Assembly (NCBI GenBank): GCA_949295065.1
Contig: CASFJQ010000014.1
Coordinates: 1 to 57,099, forward strand
DNA: 57,099 nt
Direction of reading: 5' to 3'
From: an uncultured Parabacteroides sp.
Lineage (GTDB): Bacteria; Bacteroidota; Bacteroidia; Bacteroidales; Tannerellaceae
Both the position numbers and the translations under genes were made by a program. Of the stretch, positions 32,901 through 47,900 are shown in pieces. Position 1 is the first letter of the stretch. The number at the start of each line of letters is the position of its first letter. The notes below the pieces were generated by a model. The model had not been told where the DNA came from and ran no database searches. It saw nothing but the letters and a program-made list of their open reading frames with translations.

Positions 32901-35900
32901 GCAGCATCGAAACGAACTTCGTGGTCGAACACTGCATCATCATCACTCTTCAATGTTTTCCAATAAGCAAGTGCCTTGTCCCATTCTTCACCTTTAGGAG
33001 CATATTCTCTGCCCTTGATATATTCGAATGTAGTTTCATCAGGAGCAACCATACCTCCGCGCGCACCCATTTCGATTGAAAGATTACACAATGTCAATCG
33101 TCCTTCCATTGTTAGGTTACGGATAGCTTCACCGGCATATTCAATGAAATATCCGGTTGCGCCGCTGGTTGTAATTTTTGACATTATATACAGAGCCACA
33201 TCTTTAGCAGTCACACCTTTGCCCAGTTTTCCGTCAACTGTGATTCTCATTGTTTTCGGTCTTGACTGAAGGATACACTGCGAAGCCATAACCATCTCAA
33301 CTTCACTTGTTCCGATACCGAAAGCAACAGCACCCATAGCTCCGTGAGTTGAAGTGTGAGAGTCGCCGCACACGATTGTCATTCCCGGCAAAGTAAGACC
33401 ACGTTCCGGACCAACCACATGGATAATACCATTGCGCTTGTCCATCATACCAAAATGAGTCAAACCGAAATCAGCAGCATTTTTAGCCAAAGTATCAACC
33501 TGAGTGCGTGAAACAGGGTCTTCAATCGGCTTGTCCTGGTCGTGAGTCGGAGTGTTGTGGTCCGGCATACAATAAATCTTTTCCGGACGGAAACACTTCA
33601 AACCACGTTCACGCAGTCCGGCAAAAGCTTGCGGACTGGTCACTTCGTGGCAATACAAACGGTCTATATATAATTGAGTAGGACCTTCCTCCACCTTCTG
33701 AACAATGTGGGCGTCCCAAATCTTATCGAATAATGTATTTGACATTTTATTTTATGTTTTAAAGTTTTGCAAGATATGACAAGTTGACAAGGGAGACAAG
33801 GTTATAGGGAATAAAGATTTCCTGCTAAAACCTTGACTCTGAAACCTTGTATTCTTATTTCACAAATTTATTGATTGCGTCAATATAAGCCTCAACAGAA
33901 GCAGCTATAATATCTGTGTTTGCACCGAAACCATAATAAATATGATTGTCATATTCAACCTGCATATGAACCTTACCCACATCATCGCTACCTTTGCTGA
34001 TTGCCTGGATTGTGAATTCCTTAAGCACCATCTGACGGTGAATGATTTGCTTAAGAGCCTTGATTGCAGCATCAACCGGACCATTACCGGTTGCAGCAGC
34101 TTCAAACTTCTCACCTGCAATATTCAAACCTACGCTTGCCACAGAGCGGACACCTACACCACTTGTAACCTGCAAATATTCAAGTTTGATATGATGATTC
34201 TGTGAACGGTCAGCACCTGCCAGAACAAGGATATCATCATCATTGATTTCCTTTTTCTTGTCTGCAAGTTTAAGGAAGTCTTCATAAATCTTGTCAAGAC
34301 GTTCCTGGTCAACTTCCAATCCCAAAACATGCATGCGATGTTTCAATGCTGCACGTCCGCTACGTGCAGTAAGAACAATTGCATTATCATCGATACCAAC
34401 TTCTTTCGGGTCGATAATCTCATAAGTCTGAACATTCTTCAATACACCATCCTGATGAATTCCTGAAGAATGAGCAAAAGCATTACGTCCCACAATAGCC
34501 TTGTTAGGCTGCACAGGCATATTCATCAGGCTTGACACCATGCGGCTAGTGCTATAAATCTTAGTAGTATTTATATTCGTAATGATATTTCTTTCCTTGT
34601 GGCTCTTGAAAATCATTGCAACCTCTTCAAGAGAAGTATTTCCGGCACGTTCGCCGATACCGTTGATAGTCACTTCCACCTGACGAGCACCATTCAGAAC
34701 ACCCTGAACAGTATTGGCAGTTGCCATACCCAAGTCGTTGTGGCAATGTGTTGACAGGATTGCATTGTGAACACCGTCAACATGTTCCATCAAATACTTA
34801 ATCTTTGCACCATATTCATCCGGAAGGCAATAACCTGTTGTATCAGGGATATTCACAACTGTTGCTCCGGCTTTGATTACAGCCTCAACCACTCGTGCCA
34901 GATATTCATTTTCTGTTCGTCCGGCATCTTCACAATAGAATTCAACATCTTCAACATATTTCTTAGCGTATTTTGTAGCCGCAACAGCACGCTCGATAAT
35001 TTCTTCGCGTGTAGAGTTGAATTTATAACGGATATGAGGGTCAGAAGTACCAATTCCTGTATGGATTCTGCCACGCTTTGCATATTTCAAAGCCTCTGCA
35101 GCAGCATCGATATCTTTTTCAACAGCACGAGTCAAAGCACAAATCGTAGGCCAAGTTACAGCCTTCGAAATCTCAACTACACTTTTAAAGTCACCTGGAC
35201 TTGAAACCGGGAATCCTGCTTCAATAACATCCACACCAAGAGCTTCCAATGCTCGCGCAACTTGTATTTTCTCAACAGTGTTCAACTGACAACCCGGAAC
35301 TTGTTCACCATCTCTAAGAGTTGTATCGAAAATAAATAATCTGTCTGACATAGTAGTATTTGTTTTTATTATTTACTCCAAACTAAAAAGCCTTTCACCG
35401 CAGGAAGCGAGAAAGGCTTTATTATAACTTTACACAACACTTATATGCACAAATCTCACTTCCTATCCTGTTGCCAGAGTAGAATAATACCCAACGTATT
35501 CAGTAGATTATGCAATCGTGTCTGTTTCATATTCATCCCTATTTTTTAACCACTGCAAAGATACAGCCTTTTTTAAAACATCAAAACAAATCCGTAAGTT
35601 TTTTTCGTATTTTAGATATAAAATATAAGGAATATCATACAATTTCTATATTTTAATAATCGAGGAGATAAAATGTAGATAGGTTCAAGAACAACTTTTA
35701 TCTCATTGACCTCCACTTTTCCTTTGTTTTTTGGTCGTGCGGTATCCAATATGGACTTGTAATCTATCATCTATTTGATTTGGTTACACGAAATTTTCCC
35801 TCCTTTGTTTTTTCTAACTAATATGAAACCTTTGGATTGTTACATTTTCCTGCAACCATTGAACCATCCACAGGTATCAGATTCAGAGCAGGTTACAATC

Positions 35901-38900
35901 TCAGTACATTGAAATACAACAATATATGATTATATTTATTATTTGTTCTCTTGCAATATTTGCGCTATCCCATAAAATTTCTTATTTTAGACATCGTATA
36001 AGTTTTAATCTGGTAAAGTATGAAAAAAATAGCCATTTTCGCTTCCGGAACCGGAACTAATGCTGAGAACATCGTACGATATTTTGCCAACGACGAAAAG
36101 ATAAAAGTCGTGCTTGTTCTATCCAACAATCAGAAAGCCGGTGTGCATGCCCGTGTGAATGCCTTGGGCGTGCCTTCGTTTGTATTTACACGTGAGGAAT
36201 TTTCCGAAGGAACCCCAATTATTGATAAATTGTCCGAATATGAAGTGGATTTCATTGTGCTTGCCGGTTTTATGTGTTTTGTATCGGAGCCGCTTCAGAA
36301 AGCATATTCCGATCGTATTGTTAACATACATCCGTCATTGCTTCCAAAGTTTGGAGGAAAAGGAATGTATGGAATACATGTGCATGAGGCGGTGATAAAA
36401 TCCGGCGAAAAGGAATCTGGCATCACTATACATTATATAAATGAGCATTACGACGAAGGCACTATTATTTTTCAGGCTTCATGTCCTGTGCTTCCAAATG
36501 ACACACCCGAAGATTTGGCTGCAAGAGTACATGCTTTGGAATATGAGTATTATCCGAAGGTGATTGAGAGGGAAATGGTTGGGGATTAGGAGTTAAGGAG
36601 TCAAGAAGTCAAGGAGTTAAGAAGATAAAACTTGTTTTCTGTAGCCTCGTCAACTTGTCAACTCGTCAACTTCCTCCTTGATATTCACCAATAGATTTGT
36701 ACCTTTGCAAAGAAAAGAGCGTATCCGATGAGATTATTGTCTGCATTGTTATTTCCGATATCAGTTTTATATGGAACAGTGACATTTGTGAGGAACAAGA
36801 TGTTTGACTGTGGAATATTGCCGTCCGAGAAATTCGATGTGCCGGTGATATGTGTCGGAAATCTGAGCGTTGGAGGAACAGGAAAAACACCGCATACGGA
36901 ATATTTGGTGCGACTGTTGTCCGCTCGTTACCGAGTGGCAGTGCTGAGCAGAGGATATAAACGAAAGAGCAAAGGCTTTGTGCTTGCCGATGAAAAGACA
37001 ACGGCAAGAGAATTGGGTGACGAACCGTATCAGATAAAGAGGAAATTCCCTGATATCAAAGTTGCAGTTGATGCGGACAGGCGGAATGGAATATCCCGAC
37101 TGATGCAACTACCGGATGAAGAAAAACCGGAAGTTATAATTATGGACGACGCTTTTCAGCACAGATACGTAAAGCCGTCATTATCTTTGTTGCTTACTGA
37201 TTGCAACAGATTATACACTTCGGACTATGTGCTGCCTGCAGGACGACTTCGTGAATGGAAAAACGGAGCTTCGAGGGCTGACATAATAATAGTTACCAAA
37301 TGCAAGAAGGATATAAGTAGTGAGGAACGCGAAAATGTAATTCGGCAAATATCACCACTGAAGAATCAGCATGTGTTTTTCACTTATATAAATTATGGCA
37401 AATTAATACCAGTTTTCGGGAACAGTAGTGATACACCAGTAAATGTTACAGGCAGAAATCCTGAAGTTCTTCTTCTGACTGGTATAGCCAATCCGCTTCC
37501 TTTGAAAAATAAGGTGGAAGAATTTTCCTCGAATATAGATATGCTATCTTTTCCTGATCATCATGACTTTTCTGAAGCTGATATTCGCAGCGTTGAGAAC
37601 TGCTTGAAAACAGATAAGGATAACAGGAAAATTGTGGTAACTACGGAGAAGGATGCTGTGCGTCTGCTTACAAATCCTTATTTGTCGGACGAATACAAAG
37701 AACGGTTTTATTATCTTCCGATAAAGATTGATTTTTGTGGAGGAGAAGCAGAGGAGTTTGATAGGATTGTTTTTGATAAAGGAGTTAAGTAGTTGGAAAG
37801 TTGAAGAGTTGAGAAGTTTTCAATTTTCAATTTTCAATTTTCAATTTTCAATTTTTTAATTATGTCTAAAAGAACAGAAATAGCAACATTGGGCGAGTTT
37901 GGTTTGATTCGCCATTTGACAGAAAATATTGAGTTGAAGAACAGCAGTACGCTTAAAGGTGTTGGCGATGATGCAGCTGTTTTGGATTATAAAGACAAGC
38001 AGGTACTGGTTACAACAGACTTACTGCTTGAAGGTGTTCATTTCGATTTGATGTATGTACCTTTGAAACATCTTGGATATAAATCGGCCGTGGTGAATTT
38101 CTCGGACATATATGCGATGAACGGACAGCCAAAACAGATAACTGTTTCGATAGGTATTTCCAAAAGATTCTCAATTGAGGATATGGAAGAACTTTACAGC
38201 GGAATCCGCCTTGCATGTGATGTTTACGGTGTGGACCTTGTTGGCGGTGACACTTCTGCATCACTTACAGGGTTGAGCATCAGTATTACTTGTATTGGTG
38301 AAGGAGAAAAAGGCAAAGTGGTTTACCGTAATGGCGCGCGCGATACGGATTTGATATGTGTGTCCGGTGATTTCGGTGCAGCATATATGGGATTACAATT
38401 GTTGGAACGCGAAAAGAAAGTTTTCAACGGAGATAAGGATTTTGTACCTGATTTTTCAGGAAAAGAATATTTGCTTGAACGTCAGTTAAAGCCTGAAGCC
38501 CGCAAAGATATAATAGAGATGTTGCGTAATGCCGGAGTTCAGCCTACAGCGATGATGGACGTATCGGACGGTCTTTCTTCAGAGCTTCTTCACATATCTA
38601 AGGAGAGCAATGTGGGATGCCGGATTTATGAGGACAGAATTCCTATAGATTACCAGACTGCAGTGATGGCTGAGCAGTTTAATATGAACCTTGTAACTGC
38701 AGCACTCAATGGTGGTGAAGATTATGAACTATTATTTACTGTTCCGTTGACAGACCATGAGAAAGTTTCAGAAATGAAAGGAATAAAGGTTATCGGCCAT
38801 GTTACTAAACCTGAGCTTGGCAATTATCTTGTTGGTCGTGATGGAGGTGAAGTCGAGCTGAAAGCTCAAGGGTGGAATTCGTTGGAAAGTTAAAAACAGA

Positions 38901-41900
38901 TGACAAGTTAAAAAAGAGACGAGTTGACAAGGAAATTGAATAAATATCAAACCTTGTCAACTCGTTTCTTTTTTACTCTCCAACTAAGTTTTTATCTCTT
39001 GATAAATTTAGTAGTCATAGTTTTTCCGTCTTTAGTTCTGATGCTGATGATATAAATACCGTTATTTATATAACCAGTTTCCAGAGTCTGATTGATAGAC
39101 ATATTCTCAGAAGTCAGGTTTTTATTGTAAATTCTGTTTCCTGACATGTTGTATATATCTATGGACTTTGTCTGTTCAGGAAGAATTACACTTACTGAAT
39201 TACTGTTTACGCTTACAACCTTTATGCCGTCAGCGTTGGTTGCAATAGTTTCTATGCCTGTAGGATTTTCGGAAACAGTGAATGAAAGTCCATTTGATAT
39301 TTGAGTATAATTATTGTCTATCATTCTGAATAGAGCAACAAAATATTTACCAGTTTCCACCATCGGATTGAAAGTCATGGAGAATTTGTATGGCTGGTTT
39401 TCTTCTTCAACAAAGATTTCAGTCTGATGGATATTTTGTGAAGAACTTTCAGATTCAGAGAAAACTGCCGCATATATATTCTCGTTGAAAATGTTTCCTT
39501 CACCATCAAGAGTTATATTAGCATTAATTGTCAAGTCTTCATTTACTCCTATAATTGATTTTTCCAAAGCTAAATCTGAGAGTTTTATATTGTCACAAAC
39601 TTTACCTTCTTTTATAACTACAGGAATAAGTTCTCCAATCAGGCAAGAGGTATTTCTGAATGTAACAAATGGAGCAATATAATAGTTGCCGACAGGAATA
39701 TCTACTTTATTGTCAGACAAACTGGCTTCCATTTCCATTTTTGCACTAAGATTTATTTCCTGATTTTCAGTGTTAGCCGGAATCAGAAACTGAGTTTGTG
39801 TAAGCACAGATAAAAGTTTAGGAGTAGCATCGTTGCTAAGCAATAATATTCCTCCCATACCGTAATATTCAGAATCATTGTCGCTGTTAGACAGATTCAA
39901 TTTGAATTTACCGGTCATGCCAGAATAAAGGTTTGTTGTTGCTTCCAGCACTCCATGTATGTTATTTAAATCAAGATTGCCTGAATATGGAGTTAATGTA
40001 CATACATTATCTTTTACTGAAACATTATATTCAATGATGCTTCCTACATTTCCCCTTACCTTACTATAGTCTTTTTCACGGACTTCTTTAGTAGCTATAT
40101 ATAATTTATAATTACCATCTTCAGTTTCTGAAGGGATTTTAACATCTGAAAAAACTATTTTGTTGAAGCCATAGTTGGTTTTAATAACGTCTTTAAATAA
40201 TTCTTCGTATAGCACTTGTTTTTCGCCTGCCTGGTTTTCCAGAATAACCGAAATGAGACCTTCGTTGAAATCAGAAGTAAGGTTAAAGATGTTGGTAAGA
40301 GTAATATTGAATGATTCATCTTTTGCAACAGAATTTTTGTCTGTTTTCATTTCCTCAAGAGCGAAGAAAGAGAAATAGAAATCACTGATATCTTCCGGCT
40401 GAATACCGATAATCATACTTTGATTGTTGGTGAAACCGCCTCCGTTTCCGCTTCCTCCTCCGATACCTGTTGATGTAGGATCTAATGAAGATATATCAAA
40501 ATATCCATTATTATAACCATCCCACCCCCAGTTTACATGAACCATGTCATCTTTGTCGTATCCATCAATAACAAATGCATGACCTACTTCTGAAGATGAA
40601 CCGCCATAAAAAACAGGTCTTTTGCTGTTTAGTTCTTTTTTCAGCATCTCCATCCATTCAGATGTATTGAAGTAGTTTCTTGAAACATATCCGATATTTT
40701 TGTTATAGCCGAAGTAATTAATCAAGGCATTAGGAACATCGCTTGAATAAGCTCCTGATTCCGAAGGTGAATAATCCATTTCCACGGCGACACCGCAAGC
40801 ATACATGAGTTCAGCCACAGCTTTTGCCTGAGTTTCGTTATATTCAACCTTACTGTATTGTGGAAGCATGTTTGCCCAGTCGAAAGTTGTTGATTGGAAA
40901 TCAAAACTGCATTTTATACCTGATTCTGTTGTGTATGAATGAGAACCGGTTCCTTTTGTCGGATATTCATGGTATTTCAAAATCATTGCCATAGCTGTTG
41001 CTACGCATCCTGTTACGGAATTTTTTCCGTTTATTACCGGGCACATATTGTTATATGGGGTTGACTGGTCCCAGTTTGTCTCTCCCAACAAAGGTGATAC
41101 TTCAGTTGCAAATGAACTAGAAGATGAAGATTCTGTTGAACTGAAAATATTTGTTGAGTTATCAAGATTATTGTAATACTGATAATAAGCAGAAAGGAAG
41201 TTTTGGATGTTTGAAGGAATATTTTCAGTATGGAAAGGAGAATTGAAAGAATAGCCGAGAATTGGCTTCATTCGGTCGTCGGCTGAAACGATTACGTAAG
41301 AATTGTTATTGTTGTTGAAAACGAAAAAAGCTTCTTCTCCGGAACCTCGTAGGGAACTGTTTCCTGTAATTTCACTTGAGGTAGCTACCAGTTTAATGTC
41401 TGTGCCTGATTTTAAACCTCCTGATTTGTCAAAAAAGTCTTGAGCAACATTTAAAGCTTGTTCTTGTGTTAATTGCTCAGCCCACGTTGGCGAAGTGCAA
41501 AACAGCACTAAGAATAGTGAAAGAAATTTCCGCATAAATGATAATTTTTTAGTTGATTAATTGGGTAAAATCCTAAAGTGTATTTAGAATTTGAAATAGG
41601 AAGTTGCAATATTATTAAAAAAATTGATACGTACATTTCAATATTAATTTTATTATGAGTTTTACCAGTTTTATAACTTAAGATAACTTTCCTAATTACA
41701 GGTCCGATCCTACGGTGAAATACATCTATATATATTTGTACGTACATCTATATATATTCTATGCTACTTCTATATATATTCTGAATTACTTCTATATATA
41801 TTCTTAGCTAGTTCTATATATATTTTTAAGTTTCGTAAATAGCTCAACTTAAAAGTTGACGAGGTGCAAATATGTCTCAATTTCAGATATTTTCTCAGTT

Positions 41901-44900
41901 TCATTTATTCTCTCATTATATATACAGGAAGTTCCCGGAGAGATGTTTCACAACCTCGCTATTCACTTGATTAACAGTAAAATGTGGTGACTTATTAACA
42001 GTAATTAACAACTAATCCCCTTTCTGCTAAGATTCATGAATTTACGATAAAGAATTTATTTGAAGGAATGATGTGAAAACAAAGGAGAAATCCAATGGTT
42101 AAAAAATATTCATATTTCACAGGATTTATCTAGCACCCAGATATATATGCATATTGTGAAACTTGAGTTTGGAAACTTCCCATGTTGTGGATAAAAGCTG
42201 CCGACGATTCCGAAAAAACATTGGCAGCTTTTTCTGGAAACATCCCAAGTTTTTTTCTAAGTAAACTATCCAATATTAATTCAAGTTTCGCTCAACTTTC
42301 AGAAGTTATAGCACTTTCAAAACTTAAGTATTAATTTTATATTTTGAGTTTCAAAAAGAAAGGATTTATCACAGTTGATAAGGAAAAAAGAAGTAATTTT
42401 GTCGCGTTAAAAAAATAATAAATAACTCAAGTTTCGTAAGCCCAACTTCCAGATAACAAGTTGACAGGAAGACAAGTTAACAAGAGTTTTTTGATAATAA
42501 ATTGTAAAGTTACAAGTGTTTTGACCTTGTAAACTTGTCTCTGAAGCCTTGTTAACTTTTAAGTTGAGCAGCCTTGCGAAACTTAAATAAATAATAATTA
42601 TTATGACAGAAAGAAAGGTTAGAGTTCGTTTTGCTCCGAGCCCAACAGGTGCTTTGCATATCGGAGGTGTTCGTACAGCCTTATACAATTATTTATTTGC
42701 CAAACAAAATGGCGGTGATTTGATTCTTCGTATTGAAGACACAGACTCACAGCGATTTGTCCCTGGTGCAGAAAATTATATTATTGAAGCGTTGACTTGG
42801 TTAGGTATTAAATTTGATGAAGGCGTAGGTTTCGGTGGAAATTACGGTCCTTATCGCCAGAGTGAACGTCGTGAGATTTACAAGAAATATGTTGACCAGC
42901 TATTGGCTGATGGTCATGCTTATATTGCATTTGATACACCGGCAGAGTTGGAAGAGAAAAGAAAAGAAATAGCAAACTTCCAATATGATGCATCTACTCG
43001 TTTGCAGATGCGTAACTCACTGACTTTGTCTGAGTCAGAAACTAAGGCTTTGATTGAGTCCGGTCATCAGTATGTTGTTCGTGTGAAGATTGAACCGAAC
43101 GAAAATGTAGTTGTAAACGACTTGATTCGTGGCGAAGTTGTTATCAACTCTTCAATATTGGACGACAAAGTTCTTTATAAATCTGCAGACCAGCTTCCGA
43201 CATATCATTTGGCAAACATTGTTGACGACCATTTGATGGAAGTGACTCACGTTATCCGTGGTGAAGAATGGTTGCCAAGTGCTCCGCTTCATGTTCTGCT
43301 TTACCGTTATTTCGGATGGGCTGAAACTATGCCGAAATTTGCTCACTTGTCATTGCTGCTTAAACCTGAAGGAAACGGCAAGTTGAGTAAACGTGACGGT
43401 GACCGTCTGGGATTCCCTGTATTCCCATTGGAATGGCATGATCCTAAGACAGGAGATGTTTCTTCGGGATATCGTGAAAGCGGTTATTTACCGGAAGCTG
43501 TAGTAAACTTCCTTGCATTGCTCGGTTGGAATCCGGGAAACGACCAGGAAGTAATGAGTATGGATGAACTTATCAAATCGTTCAACCTTACACATTGCAG
43601 CAAGAGCGGTGCTAAGTTCGACTATGAAAAGGGTAAATGGTTCAACCATCAGTATATTCAGAAGAAGAGCAATGAGGAAATTGCAGATTTGTTCATGCCA
43701 ATCCTGAAAGAACATGGAATTGAAGCAGACAAAGCATATGTTGTTAAAGTTGTTGGCATGATGAAAGATAGAGTAAGCTTCATCAAAGACCTTTGGGATG
43801 TATGCGCATTCTTCTTTGTTGCTCCTACAGAATATGATGAGAAGACACGCAAAAAACGTTGGAAAGAAGACAGTGCTGCTCAATTGACAGAGTTGATTGA
43901 AGTTTTGCGCGCTCACGAACCATTTGATATCGAAAGCACAGAGAATGAAGTGAAAGCATGGATTGAAAGCAAAGGCTATCATCTTGGAAACATTATGAAT
44001 GCTACTCGTCTGGCTTTGGTTGGTGAAGGTAAAGGTCCTCATATCTTTGATATCACTGAAGCTCTTGGCAAGGAAGAATCAATCAAGAGAATCCAGAGAG
44101 CTATTCAGGTGCTTGGATAATTATATATATGTTGACAAGTGTGCGATTGTCATGTACATGAGTTGGCGATTATAAATAAAATAAACGTAGAGACATGGAG
44201 ACGTTGAGGTTTTTCGTTTGCCTTATCGTCTCTTGTCTCTCTTTTTTTAGAAACAAATAATACCGGTTGTATGTATTCTTTCTTTATATATGTTTATTCT
44301 TTGTTGGTCCGTTTTGCGTCTCTGTTTAATAAAAAAGCAGCTTTGATGTGTGAAGGACAATCTCAGAGCTTTGATATATTGAGTCGGAAGATTAATCCTG
44401 GAGAAAAATATATATGGTTTCATGCCGCTTCTTTAGGAGAGTTTGAACAAGGACGTCCGATAATCGAGAAAATAAAGGCTCAAAAGCCGGAGTACAAAAT
44501 ATTACTTACCTTTTTTTCTCCATCCGGATATGAAGTAAGAAAGAACTATAACTTGGCTGATGTAATTTGCTATTTGCCTTTTGATACTCCGAATAATGTC
44601 AGGAAATTTCTGGATTTGTCACAACCGTCAATGGCTATATTCATCAAGTATGAATTTTGGGCAAATTATTTGAACACATTAAAACGGAGAAATATTCCTA
44701 CATATATTATTTCTGCCATTTTCCGTCCTGAGCAGATTTTCTTTAAATGGTATGGATTGTTTTACAGAAACGTTTTGCACTGTTTCAATCATTTATATGT
44801 TCAGGATAAAGAATCTGTTAAGCTGTTGGAAAGTTTATCAGTAACTAATGTGACAGTAACCGGAGATACAAGATATGACCGTGTTTGGGATATATGCCAG

Positions 44901-47900
44901 TCTGCAAAAAATATTCCGGAGATTGAAAGTTTTGTTTTTGACAACAAGGGCAACAAAATAAAGACATTGATAGCAGGAAGCTCATGGCCGCAGGACGAAA
45001 ACATATTTATTCCATATTTTAATGACTGTCCTGACATCAAACTGATTATTGCTCCTCATGAAATACATGCTTCTCATCTTGAAATGATAGAATCTCTTTT
45101 GAAAAGACCTTATATTCGCTTGTCGGAAGCGAAAGGAAAGAACATGTCGGAATATGATTGTGTAATAATTGATTGTTTCGGATTATTATCATCAATATAC
45201 CGATATGGAGAAATCGCATACATTGGTGGAGGCTTTGGTGCCGGTATTCATAACACACTTGAGGCTGCTGTATATGGAATTCCAGTTGTCTTTGGGGAAA
45301 AGTATGGTAAGTTCAAAGAAGCTAAGGATTTGATAGCTGTCGGAGGCGGCTTCTCTATATCTGAGTCTTCAGAATTTGAAAAGTTAATGAATAGATTTAT
45401 ATCAGAAGAAGAATTTCTGTTGTCGTCCGGAAAATCTTCATTAAAATTGGTTGAATCTAATCTGGGCGGATCAGAAAAAATAATGCATGATATATTTTTT
45501 TAGAGTAGCTTAAGTTTTGCAAGTATCATAACTTGCGGAGTTACGGAAGTTTAAAGGAGTTATAGGAGTTAAAAGCCAATACTTTTTGTTTATGAAATCT
45601 ATTGGCTTTTAACTTTCCGGCTATGCGAAGCATAGTTATAACTCCATTACCTCCTTTAACTTCTTAAAGCTGAAAGGAGCAATTTATAATTCAATATCTT
45701 CACTTGATACAATCCCATTTATTATAGAATAGAATGTAAGTCCTGATACGGTTTTTATTCCTAATTTGTTGGTTATATTTTTTCTGTGAGAAAGAACCGT
45801 ATTCAGGCTAATATTCAAGTTATCAGCAATTTCTTTATTTGTATATCCTTTTACAATTTGCTGTAAAACATCTGTTTCTCTATTTGACAGAAATTTGCTG
45901 TTTTCAGAATCTGCATTATTAAAACCAGATGTTAGTATTGGCTGTAAAATATCAATAATAGATTCTATATTGGAATTGGCAGGTATAATATTACAATTTG
46001 ACGTGTGCTCGTTATTGGAACAAATAACAAATGTTTTATTTCTTTTCAACAGGAAATAATCTATGTTTGAAGAGAATATTTCGCTGTTAGTAAAGTAAAA
46101 ATCAAAAGAGTCTGTTGTCTTGGAGAATTTATGGAACGATTCGAATTGTTCAATAAAAAAGTGAGGGAAAAAATCGCTTAATATACTCTGCAGTCCTATT
46201 CTTTGGAAACAGTCAGGTATGATTATTGCTATTTGTCTGTTTTTAGCCATATAAACAAATTATTTACATAAATCCTCCATTGCAGATACCATTGGAGCAA
46301 GAATACGATATCTTATTCTGTTGTGCTGCTTAATATCTTTTTCCAGACTGTTGATTGCAAATATTACAGCATAACATAAATTCTCATCATAATCTCCGGA
46401 TATATGCTTAATCATAATGCTTTTTAAATCGGCAAGCAAAGCTTCAATTGAATCGTCATTAGCTTCTTCCGACTGAAGATAAAATCCTTTTTCGGAATCA
46501 ATATGTCCGTTTTGTCTTATTTTGCCGGATAATTCAATACAATAAGGGAACCATCTTTCTTCATCATCCTGTATTCTGTCAATCAATTCTTCTTTGAACG
46601 AAGAAAAAAAACGCCCTATAATAGAAATAGTCGGATTGTCTGGCATGCTCATATGGATAAAAGAATCCAGATGACGTTCAATATTTGGAATTTGGTATTT
46701 TATGTAATAATGATTTGTCTTGTTCAGATAGTCTATAATCTGAGAAGTATGGAAACTTCTGAGTTTGCTTTCCGGGAAATATTCTTCATTGAGGAAAGTG
46801 TTGATTACGGCAAGAAAGAAATCCGTATCAATATTATAATCATTACAGATTTCATAAACAGATTTATCACCCAGTCCCAGGCGAATCCCAAGTCTGTTTA
46901 ATACTGGAATAAGTGAGGGGTGTTCTTCAACCACCTCACTCATTTGTATATTTGGATATATAAGTGCCATATTTTATATATTACGCTTCTTCCCATTGTT
47001 TACGTAACAATTCTACGGCAGTAGTAACTGCAGCAGCGCGGTCTGAGCCTTGGCAGCCACATTCAAAGCTTACATACTTGTTATATCCGATAGCTTTTAA
47101 ACCTTTGAAACCGTCGATGTAGTTATCAGCGTCGCCATCTTCACCAGGCATACTTCTTCTCTTTCTGCTGGCAACATGTACATGCTGCAAATATTTACCT
47201 GCTGAGATAAATGCACCCATATCTGAAGTTTCTTCCCAAGTCATATGCCAGAAGTCACCCATACATCTAACACCTGGATTGTTGATATCTCTACACAATG
47301 AAGCTGCATCGGCTACCTGACGGAGATAGAAGCATTCTTTTCTGTTAAGTGGTTCGAAAATTACAGATGTTCCATGTTCAGCTGCATAATTACCCATTTC
47401 ATTGAATTGCTCACACAAGAAGTCGCGTGTAGCCTGATCGTGCGGCATTACAGGTTTTTGAGCATTGAATGCAGGAACAATAATTACACCGACCGAACCT
47501 AGTTCACCTGCAGCAGCAATGATTTCTTTCATTGTATCCATGCACTGTTTTCTGACCTTAGGATCTGTTGATATAATAAAACCTTTGAATCCGGCGCAGA
47601 TAGCACTCAGTTTGATATTTCTTCCGTTCAATGCTTTTTTGAATTCATCAACGCGCTGAGCAAGATTTCCACCACCAGGTTCTATGCCAACAATTCCCAG
47701 CTTTTCCATAAAGTCAAGCTTTTCATTCAAGCTTTCACCCGGAGCAACACCTTCTTGCAATGATAGATTCAAAGCTGCCGAAGAAGAATATGGTATTCCT
47801 TCAAATTTTGTTTGAGTATTATTATTTTGCGCTGCTTGTTCTTGTTTGTTATTGCATGATGCAAAAACAGAACCGCCAGTAGCTAAAGCAGCACCAGAAA